Shown: positions 8,421 to 19,920 of the stretch, piece after piece
How the letters are laid out: every line of letters starts with the position of its first letter
Position numbering within the stretch: the first letter of the stretch is position 1
Notes under the pieces: generated by a model
The model's input: the letters and a program-made list of their open reading frames with translations, nothing else
What the model was told of the DNA's origin: nothing
The model's database searches: none
Position numbers and translations under genes: made by a program
Assembly: GCF_007049795.1 (NCBI RefSeq)
Contig: NZ_SCFY01000010.1
Coordinates: forward strand, 152,106 to 216,105
DNA length: 64,000 bases
Direction: 5' to 3'
Source: Ectopseudomonas mendocina
Lineage (GTDB): Bacteria > Pseudomonadota > Gammaproteobacteria > Pseudomonadales > Pseudomonadaceae

Positions 8421-10702
8421 AACAGTTCGAAACGCGCCTCCTGCACGCTCTCCGAATCCAGCCCCAACTGGACACGGAAGGCACCTGGCTCGCTGACATG
8501 CTGCAGGCTGGCGTTGTAGAAACGCAGCATGGTTTCGTCGATCTCGAAACTCAGCTCGCGCGCCTCACCTGCTTCAAGCTTGACCCTGCGAAAATCCTTG
8601 AGTTCCTTCACCGGATGGATCACCGAAGCGGCCTCGTCGTGCAGATACAGCTGCACGACAGTGGAGCCAGCCCTTGGCCCGGCGTTCTTCAACATGACGC
8701 TGACGCGAATCTTCTCGCCCGGCGTCATGCGCTCGGCAGACAGCTTCGGCGCCGACAGCTGGAAATCGCTGTAGCTAAGCCCGTAGCCGAACGGATACAG
8801 AGGGCCGTTGGGTTCTTCGAAATACTGCGAGGTGTAGTTGCCCGGCGTGCCAGGTGTGTAGGGTCGGCCCAGGCGCAGGTGGTTGTAGTAGGTGGGAATC
8901 TGCCCGACCGAACGCGGGAAGGTGATCGGTAGCTTGCCAGAGGGGTTGTGCTCACCGAACAGCACGTCGGCGATGGCGTTGCCGCCCTCGATGCCGCTGT
9001 ACCAAGTCTCCAGCATGGCATCGGCGTTTTCCTTTTCCCAGCCGAGCGCCAGCGGCCGACCATTCATCAACACCAGCACCAGCGGTTTGCCGGTGGCCTT
9101 GAGCGCGCGCAACAGCGCCTGCTGGCTGTCCGGCAGGTCCAACCGGGTGCGACTGGACGACTCATGGGACATGCCGCGCGCTTCGCCCACTGCAGCAACG
9201 ATGACGTCGGCCTGGGCTGCCACACGCACCGCCTCCTCCAGCATCGCCTGCGGAGTGCGCTTGTCCAGCACGACTTCCGGGCGATCCCAGTTGAGCTGAT
9301 TGAGGTAATTGATCACATGGGCATCGTCGGTGACGTTGGCGCCAACGGCGTAGAGCAGCTTGCCCTGCCCGTTGAGCGCCGCCTCCATGCCCTTGCGCAG
9401 GGTCACCGCCTGCTCGGCCACGCCGACCGCCGACCAACTGCCGAGCATGTCCACCGGTGAGTCAGCCAGTGGACCGATCAAGGCGACGGTGGTGTTCTTG
9501 CTCAGGGGCAGCGTGTCGCCATGGTTTTCCAGCAGCACCAGGGAGTCGCGCGCCATGGCCCGCGCATCGGCGCGGTGCAGGCGGCTTTCGGCATTGACGT
9601 CAGCCGGGTCGCCCTCGGCGCGGCCGATACGGCGGAACGGATCGTGGAACAGGCCGAGCTCGTACTTGGTGTTCAGCACATGGGTGACGGCCTCATCCAG
9701 CACGCCCTGTGGTACCGCGCCGCTGCGCACCAGCGCCGGCAGCTCCTGATCGTAGAGCGTGTCGGCCATGCTCATCCCAACACCTGCGGTGACGGCCAGT
9801 TTTGCCGCCTCTCGGCCATCGGCTGCCACACCATGGCGCAGCAGTTCAGTGATCGCGCCGTGATCGCTGAGCGCCACGCCCTTGAAGCCCCAGTCGCGGC
9901 GCAGCAGATCACGCAGCAGCCAGGTATTGGCCGAAGCTGGCACGCCATTGATGGCATTCAGCGCCACCATCACCCCACCGGCGCCAGCATCGATGGCGGC
10001 GCGATAAGGCGGCAGGTAGTCCTGGTACATGCGCATCGGGCTCATGTCGACCACGTTGTAGTCGCGCCCGCCCTCCACCGCGCCATACAGGGCGAAGTGC
10101 TTGACGCTGGCCATGATGCGCTGCGGGTCGCTGGGGTCCTTGCCCTGATAACCGTGCACCATCGCCGCAGCGATACGCGAAACCAGGTAGGGGTCTTCGC
10201 CGAAGCCCTCGGAAGTGCGTCCCCAGCGTGGATCGCGGGAGATGTCGACGGTCGGTGCGAAAGTCATGTCCAGGCCATCGGCACTGGCTTCGAAAGCCGC
10301 GATCCGGGCGCTGTTCTCGATGGCTGGAATGTCCCAGCTGGACGCCAGGCCCAGGCCGATGGGAAAGGTGGTGCGATGACCATGGATGATGTCGTAGGCG
10401 AAGAACACCGGGATGCCCAGGCGGCTACGCAGTGCGGCCTCCTGCATCGGACGGTTCTCCGGGCGTACCACCGAATTGAAGGTGGCGCCGATACGCCCCG
10501 CGGCCATCTCCTCGCGGATGCGCTCACGCGGCATGTCGCCGCCAATGCTGATCAGACGAAGCTGACCGACCTTTTCCTCAAGGGTCATGCGCCCGACCAG
10601 GTCGGCGATGAAGGCCGATTTGTCATCGATGGACGGAGCGGCAGCAAGCAGGCTGGGGGTGATCAAGGCAGAGGCAAGAGCGAACTTATGCAGGTATTTC
10701 AT
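8408..10702 (-). CDS. bglX: Periplasmic beta-glucosidase, glycoside hydrolase family 3
   Basis: A 764-residue GH3 enzyme with a signal peptide ([22 protein letters not shown]), the N-terminal TIM-barrel domain, the alpha/beta sandwich, and a C-terminal fibronectin III-like domain beginning after the FGYGLSY stretch. The catalytic nucleophile is the Asp of GVALSDHG (residue 280 from ATG 10702). The substrate-binding [14 protein letters not shown] and KHFALYGA blocks are intact. It hydrolyses terminal beta-glucose from oligosaccharides in the periplasm. It precedes opgG on the same strand, which would let one transcript link glucan synthesis and beta-glucan trimming; this is inference, as 235 bp separate them. 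An alternative ATG at 10714 adds four residues; neither has a strong Shine-Dalgarno. Confidence 0.93.
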   Translation of the reverse strand: MKYLHKFALASALITPSLLAAAPSIDDKSAFIADLVGRMTLEEKVGQLRLISIGGDMPRERIREEMAAGRIGATFNSVVRPENRPMQEAALRSRLGIPVFFAYDIIHGHRTTFPIGLGLASSWDIPAIENSARIAAFEASADGLDMTFAPTVDISRDPRWGRTSEGFGEDPYLVSRIAAAMVHGYQGKDPSDPQRIMASVKHFALYGAVEGGRDYNVVDMSPMRMYQDYLPPYRAAIDAGAGGVMVALNAINGVPASANTWLLRDLLRRDWGFKGVALSDHGAITELLRHGVAADGREAAKLAVTAGVGMSMADTLYDQELPALVRSGAVPQGVLDEAVTHVLNTKYELGLFHDPFRRIGRAEGDPADVNAESRLHRADARAMARDSLVLLENHGDTLPLSKNTTVALIGPLADSPVDMLGSWSAVGVAEQAVTLRKGMEAALNGQGKLLYAVGANVTDDAHVINYLNQLNWDRPEVVLDKRTPQAMLEEAVRVAAQADVIVAAVGEARGMSHESSSRTRLDLPDSQQALLRALKATGKPLVLVLMNGRPLALGWEKENADAMLETWYSGIEGGNAIADVLFGEHNPSGKLPITFPRSVGQIPTYYNHLRLGRPYTPGTPGNYTSQYFEEPNGPLYPFGYGLSYSDFQLSAPKLSAERMTPGEKIRVSVMLKNAGPRAGSTVVQLYLHDEAASVIHPVKELKDFRRVKLEAGEARELSFEIDETMLRFYNASLQHVSEPGAFRVQLGLDSESVQEARFELLPRQ

Positions 10703-10909
10703 CGGGAGCGGCATCCGGGATGCAAATCATTGTTTGAATGGCCGCCACGATACTCCGAGTCCTCCTGCCGCGCCGCGGGTTAGTGCAAAAAAACTTAAGC
10801 ACTATTGAAAGGCGTTCCAGAAATTACGACCCCATACTTGCGCATTTTTTTCTTCGCCTCTGGTTTTGCCTACTGGCAGGCGTAGCACGGCTGCATTCGG
10901 GAGAAGGTG

Positions 10910-11622
10910 ATGGCGCAATTCGAACATCTGCAGGTATTCCAGAGCATGAGCCGCTCGCCCAACGCTCAGCTACACGCGATGGCCGAGCTGGGCAACGGTA
11001 TGGCCGTGGCCCGCTGGAGCAATGCCCATGACGCACGCGACTACCTCACCCCCAGCCATCACACGCTGTCGTGCTACCTCAGCGGCGGCACTGGCACCTT
11101 TCGCCGCGAGCAGCCCGGCAACAAGGGTGCGCCGGACAAGCTTTGCATCCTGCCGGCCGAGCACGAGTCGGGCTGGATCATCAACGGCGAGATCCAGCTC
11201 GCCCACCTCTATACAGAGCAGGAGCAGTTCTCCCTTGGCGCGGTCGCCCTGCTCGATCGCGAGCCGTGCAGCCTGCAACTGGAAGAAGCGACCTTCCTCG
11301 AAGACGCCGAACAGTCCGCGCGCTTTCGCCAGCTGTGCACCCTCGACTGGCAGGAACCGGGCGAACGCCTGCTGGCCAGCAGCCTGGCGCACCAGTTGCT
11401 CGACCATACCCTGCTCAACCAGGTTGGCCAACGTCAGGGCCTGCGTCTCAAGGGTGGACTGGCACCGCAGCAACGCCGACATGTGCGCGAGTTCATCGAG
11501 CAGCACCTGCTCTGAGCGAGGTAGCATTGGCCTGCGGCTTCGCCAGCGCCAACCATTTCAGCAACCGTTTTCGCCAGACACTGGGTGCAACGCTCGGACA
11601 GTACCGCGCGGCCTTTCTGTAG
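10910..11622 (+). pseudogene. AraC-family regulator broken by an internal deletion
   Basis: The 5' part from ATG 10910 (preceded by GGGAGAAGG) encodes an AraC-type N-terminal sensing domain and the beginning of the DNA-binding domain, ending RRHVREFIEQHLL then TGA at 11513-11515. Immediately afterwards in another frame the sequence continues SEVALACGFASANHFSNRFR ... QYRAAFL, the second helix-turn-helix of the same family, to a stop at 11620-11622. The roughly 45-50 residues that normally lie between (first HTH and linker helix) are missing. So about 140-150 bp are deleted with a frame change. A truncated protein of about 201 residues without DNA-binding capacity could still be made. It faces away from bglX and may once have controlled the bglX/opg side. 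Confidence 0.8.
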
Positions 11623-11671
11623 GGCGGGTGCACCCCGCCAACTCCGCTGCTGCGGGTTGCACCCGCCCTAC
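11619..11671. repeat. GTAGGGCGGGTGCA-type inverted repeat
   Basis: GTAGGGCGGGTGCACCCCGCC and, inverted, GCGGGTTGCACCCGCCCTAC form a long hairpin with a short loop. A near-identical element is at 43240-43292. The TAG of its first bases provides the stop codon of the AraC remnant. It is a dispersed Pseudomonas intergenic palindrome, likely also working as a transcript end. Confidence 0.8.
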
Positions 11672-11822
11672 TCGCCGAACGCCTGAAGCGATGGCCACGA
11701 CAGCACGTCGGCAATCTCGGCACCACGCCTGCTAATCGTCACGCGGCTATGCGAAAATCTGCGGCTTTGCATTGCCACGGCCCAGTCATGCGCCCATTCA
11801 TTTCTGCCTCGGGGCTTCGTTG

Positions 11823-14453
<2,631 letters not shown>

Positions 14454-14468
14454 CACCTCGCCTCAACG

Positions 14469-14496
14469 ATCCGCCATCACGCCAGTAATGGCGGAT
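14469..14496. terminator. Inverted repeat between convergent genes
   Basis: A nine-base-pair stem (ATCCGCCAT / ATGGCGGAT, ten-base loop) lies between the ends of the SNF2 gene and psiE. There is no U run on either side, so it is at best a weak bidirectional terminator. Confidence 0.45.
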
Positions 14497-14522
14497 GAAA
14501 CGAGTGTCACCCACGTCAAATA

Positions 14523-15017
14523 TCAGTCAGACGTATCGTCGCGCTCGGCCTCGGCATCCTCACGGTTGCGCGCCTTGTTGCGGGGATGCGGGCCGGCCAC
14601 GGCCGGAAAGCGTGACGAGGCGTAACGCACCACCAGAATCGCCAGCGCCAGCAGCAGGATCGCCCCGGACACCATCACCACACCCCAGCTCGGCTTGTGC
14701 GTGTGGGAAATATCGGAAATCAGCAAACGGGTCAGCGCGGTGATCGCCACATAGATCATGAAGCGGATCGGCATGTGGTTGGTCTTGAAGTAGATGCCCA
14801 CCATCGCCGCCAATTCCAGGTAGATGAACAGCAGCAGAATGTCATCGACCGTGATGTGGCCCTTCTCCAGCATGCCAATGAAAGCCATCACCCCCGCCCA
14901 GGCCGTGATCGCCCCGATGGCGAACAGCGCCAGGTAATGGAAGGCCTCCATCAACAGATTGCCCAGCGACTCCGCCAGACCGTGCATGTTTTCGCGCAAG
15001 CGCTCAGCCCAATTCAT
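14523..15017 (-). CDS. psiE: PsiE-family phosphate-starvation-inducible membrane protein
   Basis: A 164-residue protein with four membrane helices and the PsiE hallmark blocks FIYLELAAMVGIYFKTNHMPIRF and LTRLLISDISHTHKP. The charged C-terminal tail (residues about 140-164, rich in Arg, Glu, Asp) is cytoplasmic or disordered. In E. coli psiE is PhoB activated and its molecular role is still unknown. A Pho-box-like sequence lies about 150 bp upstream (15162-15179). The gene converges on the SNF2 helicase gene. Confidence 0.85.
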   Translation of the reverse strand: MNWAERLRENMHGLAESLGNLLMEAFHYLALFAIGAITAWAGVMAFIGMLEKGHITVDDILLLFIYLELAAMVGIYFKTNHMPIRFMIYVAITALTRLLISDISHTHKPSWGVVMVSGAILLLALAILVVRYASSRFPAVAGPHPRNKARNREDAEAERDDTSD

Positions 15018-15161
15018 CCTTCAACTCCCCACGAGACCTGGCAAACCACCCCGAATCCCCACCTCGGGTATTCGCAAGAAACAATCATGCAGGAAAAAGA
15101 CCAGCCCGAGGATGCCGCTGCGATGTGACGATTTGGCACGCTCCAGCCAACCGCGACGAGG

Positions 15162-15179
15162 CTGAAACTGACATCACAG
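15162..15179 (-). promoter_or_regulatory. Weak Pho-box-like site upstream of psiE
   Basis: On the minus strand CTGTGAT-N4-GTTTCAG matches 10 of 14 positions of two CTGTCAT repeats spaced by four bases. It sits in the 226-bp region shared with the divergent metallo-beta-lactamase-fold gene. The first half is good, the second poor, so this is suggestive only. Confidence 0.25.
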
Positions 15180-15243
15180 GCTCGCCAAGATACCCCGACG
15201 CGTCGCACACTACGGCATCGCCACTCTCAATGAAGGATCACCC

Positions 15244-16218
15244 ATGCGTCTTTTCTCGCTGAGCACCGCATTGTCGTCCGCCATGATCGCCCTGGTCAGC
15301 CTGCCGCTGCAGGCGGCCGCACCGGCACAACAGAAGACCCAGGTACCGGGCTACTACCGTATGGCACTCGGTGACTTCGAAGTCACCGCTCTGTATGACG
15401 GCTACGTCGACCTGCCTGCCAGCCTGCTCAAGGGCATCGATGACAAGGACCTGCAATCGCTGCTGGCACGCATGTTCGTGGCGTCGGAGAAAGGCGTGCA
15501 GACTGCGGTCAACGCCTACCTGATCAACACTGGCGACAACCTGGTGCTGATCGATACCGGCGCCGCCCAGTGCTTCGGCCCGACTCTCGGCGTGGTGCAG
15601 ACCAACCTCAAGGCATCCGGCTACCAGCCGGAGCAGGTTGATACCGTGCTGCTCACCCACCTGCACCCGGACCATGCCTGCGGCCTGGTCAACGCCGACG
15701 GCAGCCCGGCCTACCCCAACGCGACCGTGGAGGTGCCGCAGGCGGAGGCTGAATTCTGGCTCGACGAGGCGACCATGGCCAAGGCCCCCGAAGGCATGCA
15801 AGGCATGTTCAAGATGGCGCAACAGGCAGTCGCACCCTATGCCAAGATGAACAAGCTCAAGCCCTACAAGACAGAAGGCGAATTGTTGCCTGGCGTCAGC
15901 CTGGTAGCGAGCCCGGGACACACGCCCGGACATACCTCTTACCTGTTCAAATCGGGTGGACAGAGCCTGCTGGTATGGGGCGACATTCTGCATAACCACG
16001 CCGTGCAGTTCGCCAAGCCTGAAGTGGTCATCGAGTTCGATGTCGACAGCGCCAAGGCCAGGCAATCCCGCCAACGCATCCTGGCCGAAGCGGCCACAGA
16101 CAAGCTGTGGGTCGCTGGTGCGCACCTGCCCTTCCCCGGCCTGGGCCACGTACGCAAGGAAGCCCAAGGCTACGCCTGGGTACCCGTCGAGTTCAGCCCG
16201 ATCCGTAGCGACCGCTGA
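15244..16218 (+). CDS. Exported metallo-beta-lactamase-fold hydrolase
   Basis: A 324-residue protein with a signal peptide ending LPLQAAA and the metallo-beta-lactamase fold. Zinc ligands are visible in HLHPDHACG (the HxHxDH motif), the His of SPGHTPGHTSY, the Asp of VWGDILHN and the His of GAHLPFPG. The layout is that of lactonase-like and AHL-lactonase-like enzymes exported to the periplasm, whose substrates vary (lactones, esters, thioesters). A good ribosome site (AAGGAT) sits eight bases before the ATG. It is divergent from psiE and followed by a hairpin. No neighbour tells the substrate. Confidence 0.85.
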   Translation: MRLFSLSTALSSAMIALVSLPLQAAAPAQQKTQVPGYYRMALGDFEVTALYDGYVDLPASLLKGIDDKDLQSLLARMFVASEKGVQTAVNAYLINTGDNLVLIDTGAAQCFGPTLGVVQTNLKASGYQPEQVDTVLLTHLHPDHACGLVNADGSPAYPNATVEVPQAEAEFWLDEATMAKAPEGMQGMFKMAQQAVAPYAKMNKLKPYKTEGELLPGVSLVASPGHTPGHTSYLFKSGGQSLLVWGDILHNHAVQFAKPEVVIEFDVDSAKARQSRQRILAEAATDKLWVAGAHLPFPGLGHVRKEAQGYAWVPVEFSPIRSDR

Positions 16219-16227
16219 ATTCTCGAC

Positions 16228-16260
16228 ACTCGCTGCTGGCAAAACGGTAGCGAGTTCTTT
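16228..16260 (+). terminator. Hairpin terminator after the metallo-hydrolase gene
   Basis: Stem ACTCGCT / AGCGAGT with a 14-base loop that can pair partly, followed by TCTTTA. It begins ten bases after the stop codon. Confidence 0.6.
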
Positions 16261-16272
16261 ATGCTTGGATAA

Positions 16273-16288
16273 CTGTATAAATAAACAG
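16273..16288 (+). promoter_or_regulatory. LexA (SOS) box upstream of yebG
   Basis: CTGTATAAATAAACAG matches the gamma-proteobacterial LexA operator CTG-N10-CAG with the expected AT-rich centre. It lies 39 bp before the yebG start codon. Confidence 0.88.
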
Positions 16289-16326
16289 CTACCAACAGAC
16301 ACGCATGAAGGCAGATGAGGTGATGA

Positions 16327-16590
16327 ATGGCCGTCGAAGTGGTGTATCGCAGCAGTCGCGATCCGGAGCGCTTGTTCATGGATAAGGCCGAAGCCGACCG
16401 TTACGACAAGATGCTGGAACTGGCCGAGCGCCTGAGCGAGGTTCTGCACAAGGCGGTGCCGTCCTTGAGCGAGGAACAGGGCGAGGAGCTGGGTATCTTC
16501 ATGGCCAAGAATCGCGACGTCTTTGCCAAGGCGTTCAAGAGCCAGCCGGACGCACTCGAGGAACTCGAGATCGAGACCGCCAGCGAGTGA
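16327..16590 (+). CDS. yebG: YebG-family SOS-response protein
   Basis: An 87-residue soluble protein starting MAVEVVYRSSRDPERLF, the conserved N terminus of YebG (about 96 residues in E. coli), followed by a charged helical segment. YebG is LexA regulated and DNA-damage induced; its activity is not established. The LexA box 39 bp upstream supports the same control here. The gene is monocistronic. Confidence 0.88.
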   Translation: MAVEVVYRSSRDPERLFMDKAEADRYDKMLELAERLSEVLHKAVPSLSEEQGEELGIFMAKNRDVFAKAFKSQPDALEELEIETASE

Positions 16591-16646
16591 CCGTGTAGCG
16601 CGGCCCTCTTTCGCACGAGGGGTCTGCTCGGTAAAACCGTCCAGCA

Positions 16647-16889
16647 TCATGCTCTGCTGCCTGGGTATTGCCCCGCGACCTGCTCCAGCCATGCCGGCAA
16701 ATCACGTCGCCTGACGCCCTCACCTCGCGCACGGGCCAGCTGTTCGATCATGTACTGACGTTTGCGCTCATCGCCCTCGGCAAAGGAAAGCGCCAGGTCG
16801 CGATCACTCCACTGGCGAATGCGACGGAACAACCACCAGTGAAAGTAAAGGCCGGCAGCGGTGGTGACGACGATAATGAAGTAGTCCAT
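16647..16889 (-). CDS. Small single-span membrane protein, function unknown
   Basis: An 80-residue protein with one N-terminal membrane helix (DYFIIVVTTAAGLYFHWWLF) and a charged C-terminal half (about 12 Arg). The ATG at 16889 has a textbook GGAGG seven bases upstream and starts right at the helix; the in-frame ATG at 16910 lacks one. I do not recognise a named family. It sits between yebG (convergent) and the leucine dehydrogenase gene (same strand, 156 bp away). Confidence 0.75.
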   Translation of the reverse strand: MDYFIIVVTTAAGLYFHWWLFRRIRQWSDRDLALSFAEGDERKRQYMIEQLARARGEGVRRRDLPAWLEQVAGQYPGSRA

Positions 16890-17044
16890 GGTGAATCCTC
16901 CTTGCACCACGCTAATTTAGCCTGTGAGCATCGCCAAGTGTGGCGTTGCCGCAGGTCGCTGCACCGTGCACCCATCAGTTCGACCAAGCGCCGCCTACCG
17001 ATTACCTTCGTGCCACTCCACAGTTTGAACGGGCTAGGCAACCG

Positions 17045-18067
17045 CTAGGTGCGATAAAGCAGGCTCTCCGCCAGGTAGTCAGCGACTCGCGCCGGGGATC
17101 GCTTTTCAGCCTGCGCATGGGCGTAGATTTCAGTCAGGCGCCGGCTGATCTGCGCCAGGTGCGCGGTGATCGCCGCTAGTTCCTCGCCGCGATGACGCAG
17201 CGCCACGTAGATCAGCCCTCCGGCATTGAGCACGTAATCCGGCGCGTAGAGAATCCCGCGAGCTTCCAGCTGATCGGCCACTTCAGGGCTTGCCAGCTGA
17301 TTATTGGCAGCCCCTGCCACCGCTGCGCAGCGCAGATGAGCGACCGTCTGCGCATTCAGCACACCACCCAGGCCGCAGGGCGCGAGAATGTCGCAAGGCG
17401 TGGTAAGCAGCGCATCGCTGGTTATCGGGTGCGCCCCCAGTTGCTCGACAGCCAGTTGCACACGCCCGGCATCGAGGTCGCTCACCAACAGTTCCACGCC
17501 CGCGGCATGCAGCGCTTCGGCCAGGGCGAAGCCGACATTGCCCAGGCCCTGAATGGCGACTCGCAGCCCTTCCAGATCATCGCTGCCAAGGCGCGCCTGG
17601 GCGGTGGCGCGAATGCCCGCGAACACACCCAAGGCGGTGTGCGGTGACGGATCACCCTCACTGGTCGTACTGGTAGCGTGATGGGTGTACTGGGCAATGC
17701 AATCCATGTCGGCGCTGGAGGTGCCACTGTCGATGGCGGTGATGTAACGGCCATTGAGGGTTTCGATAAAACGGCCGAAGGCTTCGAACAGCGCGGCGCG
17801 GCTCTGCAGATGAGCCGGGCGGATGATCACCGCCTTGCCGCCACCGTGATCGATACCGGCCAGCGCTGCCTTGTAACTCATACCCTGGGCAAGGCGGATG
17901 GCATCGCCAATGGCGCTTTGTTCATCGGCATAGGGTAGGTAGCGACAACCGCCAAGCGCTGGCCCGAAACGGGTGTTATGAATGGCGATAACGGCCTTGA
18001 GACCGCTGGCCGGATCCTCGGCCAGATGCAGGGCCTCGAGGCGGGCGGCTTCCATCATGCTGAACAT
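17045..18067 (-). CDS. ldh: Leucine/valine dehydrogenase (Glu/Leu/Phe/Val dehydrogenase family)
   Basis: A 340-residue cytosolic NAD-dependent amino-acid dehydrogenase that oxidatively deaminates branched-chain amino acids. The N-terminal substrate domain has GPALGGCRYLPY and the catalytic lysine block GIDHGGGKAVI; the Rossmann domain starts with the glycine motif GLGNVG, and TIDSGTSSADMD-type sequence lies between. Length fits leucine dehydrogenase (about 340-365) rather than glutamate dehydrogenase (about 450). GGGAG lies eight bases before the ATG. It is a single gene, divergent from the SirB1-like gene. Confidence 0.85.
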   Translation of the reverse strand: MFSMMEAARLEALHLAEDPASGLKAVIAIHNTRFGPALGGCRYLPYADEQSAIGDAIRLAQGMSYKAALAGIDHGGGKAVIIRPAHLQSRAALFEAFGRFIETLNGRYITAIDSGTSSADMDCIAQYTHHATSTTSEGDPSPHTALGVFAGIRATAQARLGSDDLEGLRVAIQGLGNVGFALAEALHAAGVELLVSDLDAGRVQLAVEQLGAHPITSDALLTTPCDILAPCGLGGVLNAQTVAHLRCAAVAGAANNQLASPEVADQLEARGILYAPDYVLNAGGLIYVALRHRGEELAAITAHLAQISRRLTEIYAHAQAEKRSPARVADYLAESLLYRT

Positions 18068-18167
18068 GGGCGAGCTCCCGGTTGGACTTCAGGCCTCAGT
18101 ATAGGAGAGCCAAGCTGGACGACGACCTTGTCAGGAGCTAAAAGAGCAGAAGTCAGCGGAGAATGCG

Positions 18168-18971
18168 ATGAGCCCACGCCAAGCCTGCCTGCAGTGCCTG
18201 CAACGCGACCCTCCCGCCCTGTTCGAGGCGGCACTATGGATCGCTGCCGAACACGATGACCAGCTTCAGCCCGCGCAGATACTGAGCGACCTGCACAGTT
18301 TGTTACTGCAGGTCAGCGCTGGGTTACCCGCCCTGCCCCCTCGCGAATTGGCACAGCCGCTGCTGCGCCGACTGGCCGAACTCGACTATCAGGAAGACGA
18401 CGAAGGCGTGACACGACCGCGCCATGCCCTGCTGCATGAAGTGCTACGCCGCCGACGCGGCCAGCCATTGCCCCTGGCGTTGATTGCACTGGAGTTGGCG
18501 CGCCGCCTGGAAATTCCACTCCAGGGCGTGAATTTCCCTGGTCACTTCATGCTCCGTGTACCTGGCGCCGATCACCTGCTCGACCCTTGCGGCGGACGCC
18601 GCCTGTACACCCGCGACTGCCGTGATCAGCTCTATCGCCAGCTGGGCCCGGATGTCGAACTCAGCGCGGCGCATCTACAGACAGCCGATGCCGCTGACAT
18701 GCTGCGACGCCTGTCGCGCAACCTGCGCCTGTTGCACATGCAGCAAGATGCTCCGGAAGCTGCGCTCAAGGATGCCGAGCGCGTGCTGCAACTCGGCCCG
18801 CCCAACCTGGCCGATCATCTGGCTCGTGCGGACGTCTATCGGCAACTGGATTGCCCACAGGGTGAGCGCTATGACCTTGAACACGCCCTGCTGTTCTGCG
18901 AGGAGGAAGGTTTGCGCCTGCAATTGAGCCAGCGCTTGCGCAGCCTGGCACGTGCGCCAGCGGTGCATTGA
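18168..18971 (+). CDS. SirB1-family transglutaminase-like protein with TPR-like C terminus
   Basis: A 267-residue protein. The middle (about residues 85-145) carries the SirB1/transglutaminase-like block RRGQPLPLALIALELARRL ... GVNFPGHFMLR ... DPCGGRRL, and the C-terminal third reads as TPR helices. The catalytic Cys of true transglutaminases is absent at the usual site, as in other SirB1 proteins, so enzymatic activity is doubtful. Start ATG 18168 has GGAG seven bases upstream. Role unknown. Confidence 0.78.
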   Translation: MSPRQACLQCLQRDPPALFEAALWIAAEHDDQLQPAQILSDLHSLLLQVSAGLPALPPRELAQPLLRRLAELDYQEDDEGVTRPRHALLHEVLRRRRGQPLPLALIALELARRLEIPLQGVNFPGHFMLRVPGADHLLDPCGGRRLYTRDCRDQLYRQLGPDVELSAAHLQTADAADMLRRLSRNLRLLHMQQDAPEAALKDAERVLQLGPPNLADHLARADVYRQLDCPQGERYDLEHALLFCEEEGLRLQLSQRLRSLARAPAVH

Positions 18972-19007
18972 CGCCGCAGCGCACGACAACCTCGAACCAG
19001 CGAAATG

Positions 19008-19364
19008 TCAGGCAGACGCCGCCAGGCTGTGAAAGCTGAAGTAGTAACGCAGCGCGTCGATCATCTCGACGTAGTCGGCAGGTGGCGCCGCCAGAGCGAA
19101 GCCGGAATCGTAGACACCGGGATTGACGTCTTCACGGCACCACTTACAGTTGGCGGAGAAGTCGATGAAATGCATGCCATGCTGGCCTGGAATCTTCAGG
19201 CGCATGTCGAAGCGTGCGCCTACCAGCATCGGCAACTGACTGATCAGCATCAGACCGTCGAGGGAGACATTGCCGATGGAGCCCATCGGTTTGTCGGTAA
19301 TGCGATTGAACACCTTCAGGTAGTAGGGCAACTGATGGCGTTCGATTCGGCGCTGGCTACGCAT
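19008..19364 (-). CDS. PilZ-domain protein
   Basis: A 118-residue single PilZ domain. The c-di-GMP motifs are present: the RxxxR-type RRIER at residues 5-9 and the (D/N)xSxxG motif NVSLDG near residue 33. It is therefore likely a c-di-GMP-binding effector without an attached output domain, acting through protein contacts. It shares the strand with the DUF4124 and lipoprotein genes upstream but is separated from them by 59 bp. A diguanylate cyclase is encoded at 24868-26004. Confidence 0.82.
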   Translation of the reverse strand: MRSQRRIERHQLPYYLKVFNRITDKPMGSIGNVSLDGLMLISQLPMLVGARFDMRLKIPGQHGMHFIDFSANCKWCREDVNPGVYDSGFALAAPPADYVEMIDALRYYFSFHSLAASA

Positions 19365-19423
19365 AGTGGCAAATCGCTACAAAGGGACTTGAGTATGGCC
19401 CTACTACGACCACTTAACCATCC

Positions 19424-19846
19424 TCAAGAACAGCGTTGGGCTATCCGCTCGCGCAACTGGCGACGAGCGGTGTCGGTTTCTTCATCACTGTAGTAGATGC
19501 GCTCGCCGCCGGCGCCTTCGCGATAGTAGCGAAAGCCCTCCGGCATCTGCGCCAGGTGTCGGCGCAGATCACGGCATTCACTGGCCCGCTCTTCGCGCTG
19601 CGCAGTTGCTGTCGCCGCAGCCTGTTGTTGCTCTTCACGCCGCGCATCGTAGAAACGCTGACGGCGCTCCTCACGCTCACGCGTATGTTGGTCGCGCTCA
19701 ATCACCTGCGGTTTCACCTGCACGGTTTCAGCCCCGGCCACGGGCCTCTGGCCGAAATGCACCCGCCCCTGCTCGTCCGTCCAGCGATAGATTTCCGCCG
19801 TCGCCAGCGAGGGTAGTAGTACAGCGATCAACAACCAGTGACGCAT
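19424..19846 (-). CDS. Exported DUF4124-domain protein
   Basis: A 140-residue protein with a signal peptide (MRHWLLIAVLLPSLATA) and then EIYRWTDEQGRVHFGQRPV, the DUF4124 signature of small periplasmic proteins. A highly charged, Arg/Glu/Gln-rich helical region follows (about residues 50-110), probably coiled coil. The ATG at 19846 has GGAGG six bases upstream; the ATG two codons earlier overlaps that GGAGG. Function unknown. Confidence 0.82.
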   Translation of the reverse strand: MRHWLLIAVLLPSLATAEIYRWTDEQGRVHFGQRPVAGAETVQVKPQVIERDQHTREREERRQRFYDARREEQQQAAATATAQREERASECRDLRRHLAQMPEGFRYYREGAGGERIYYSDEETDTARRQLRERIAQRCS

Positions 19847-19920
19847 GTTCATCCTCCATGAGAGACATACGCCAGCTTATACCGCCACGCGCCCCTGAAG
19901 AACGCCGAACGACCGAAGGC

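Noticed and set aside
7108..8496. 462-residue antisense frame across opgG
   Set aside because: Antisense shadow of an intact signal-peptide protein.
9521..10783. 420-residue antisense frame across bglX
   Set aside because: Complement of a complete GH3 gene; no ribosome site and no recognisable domain.
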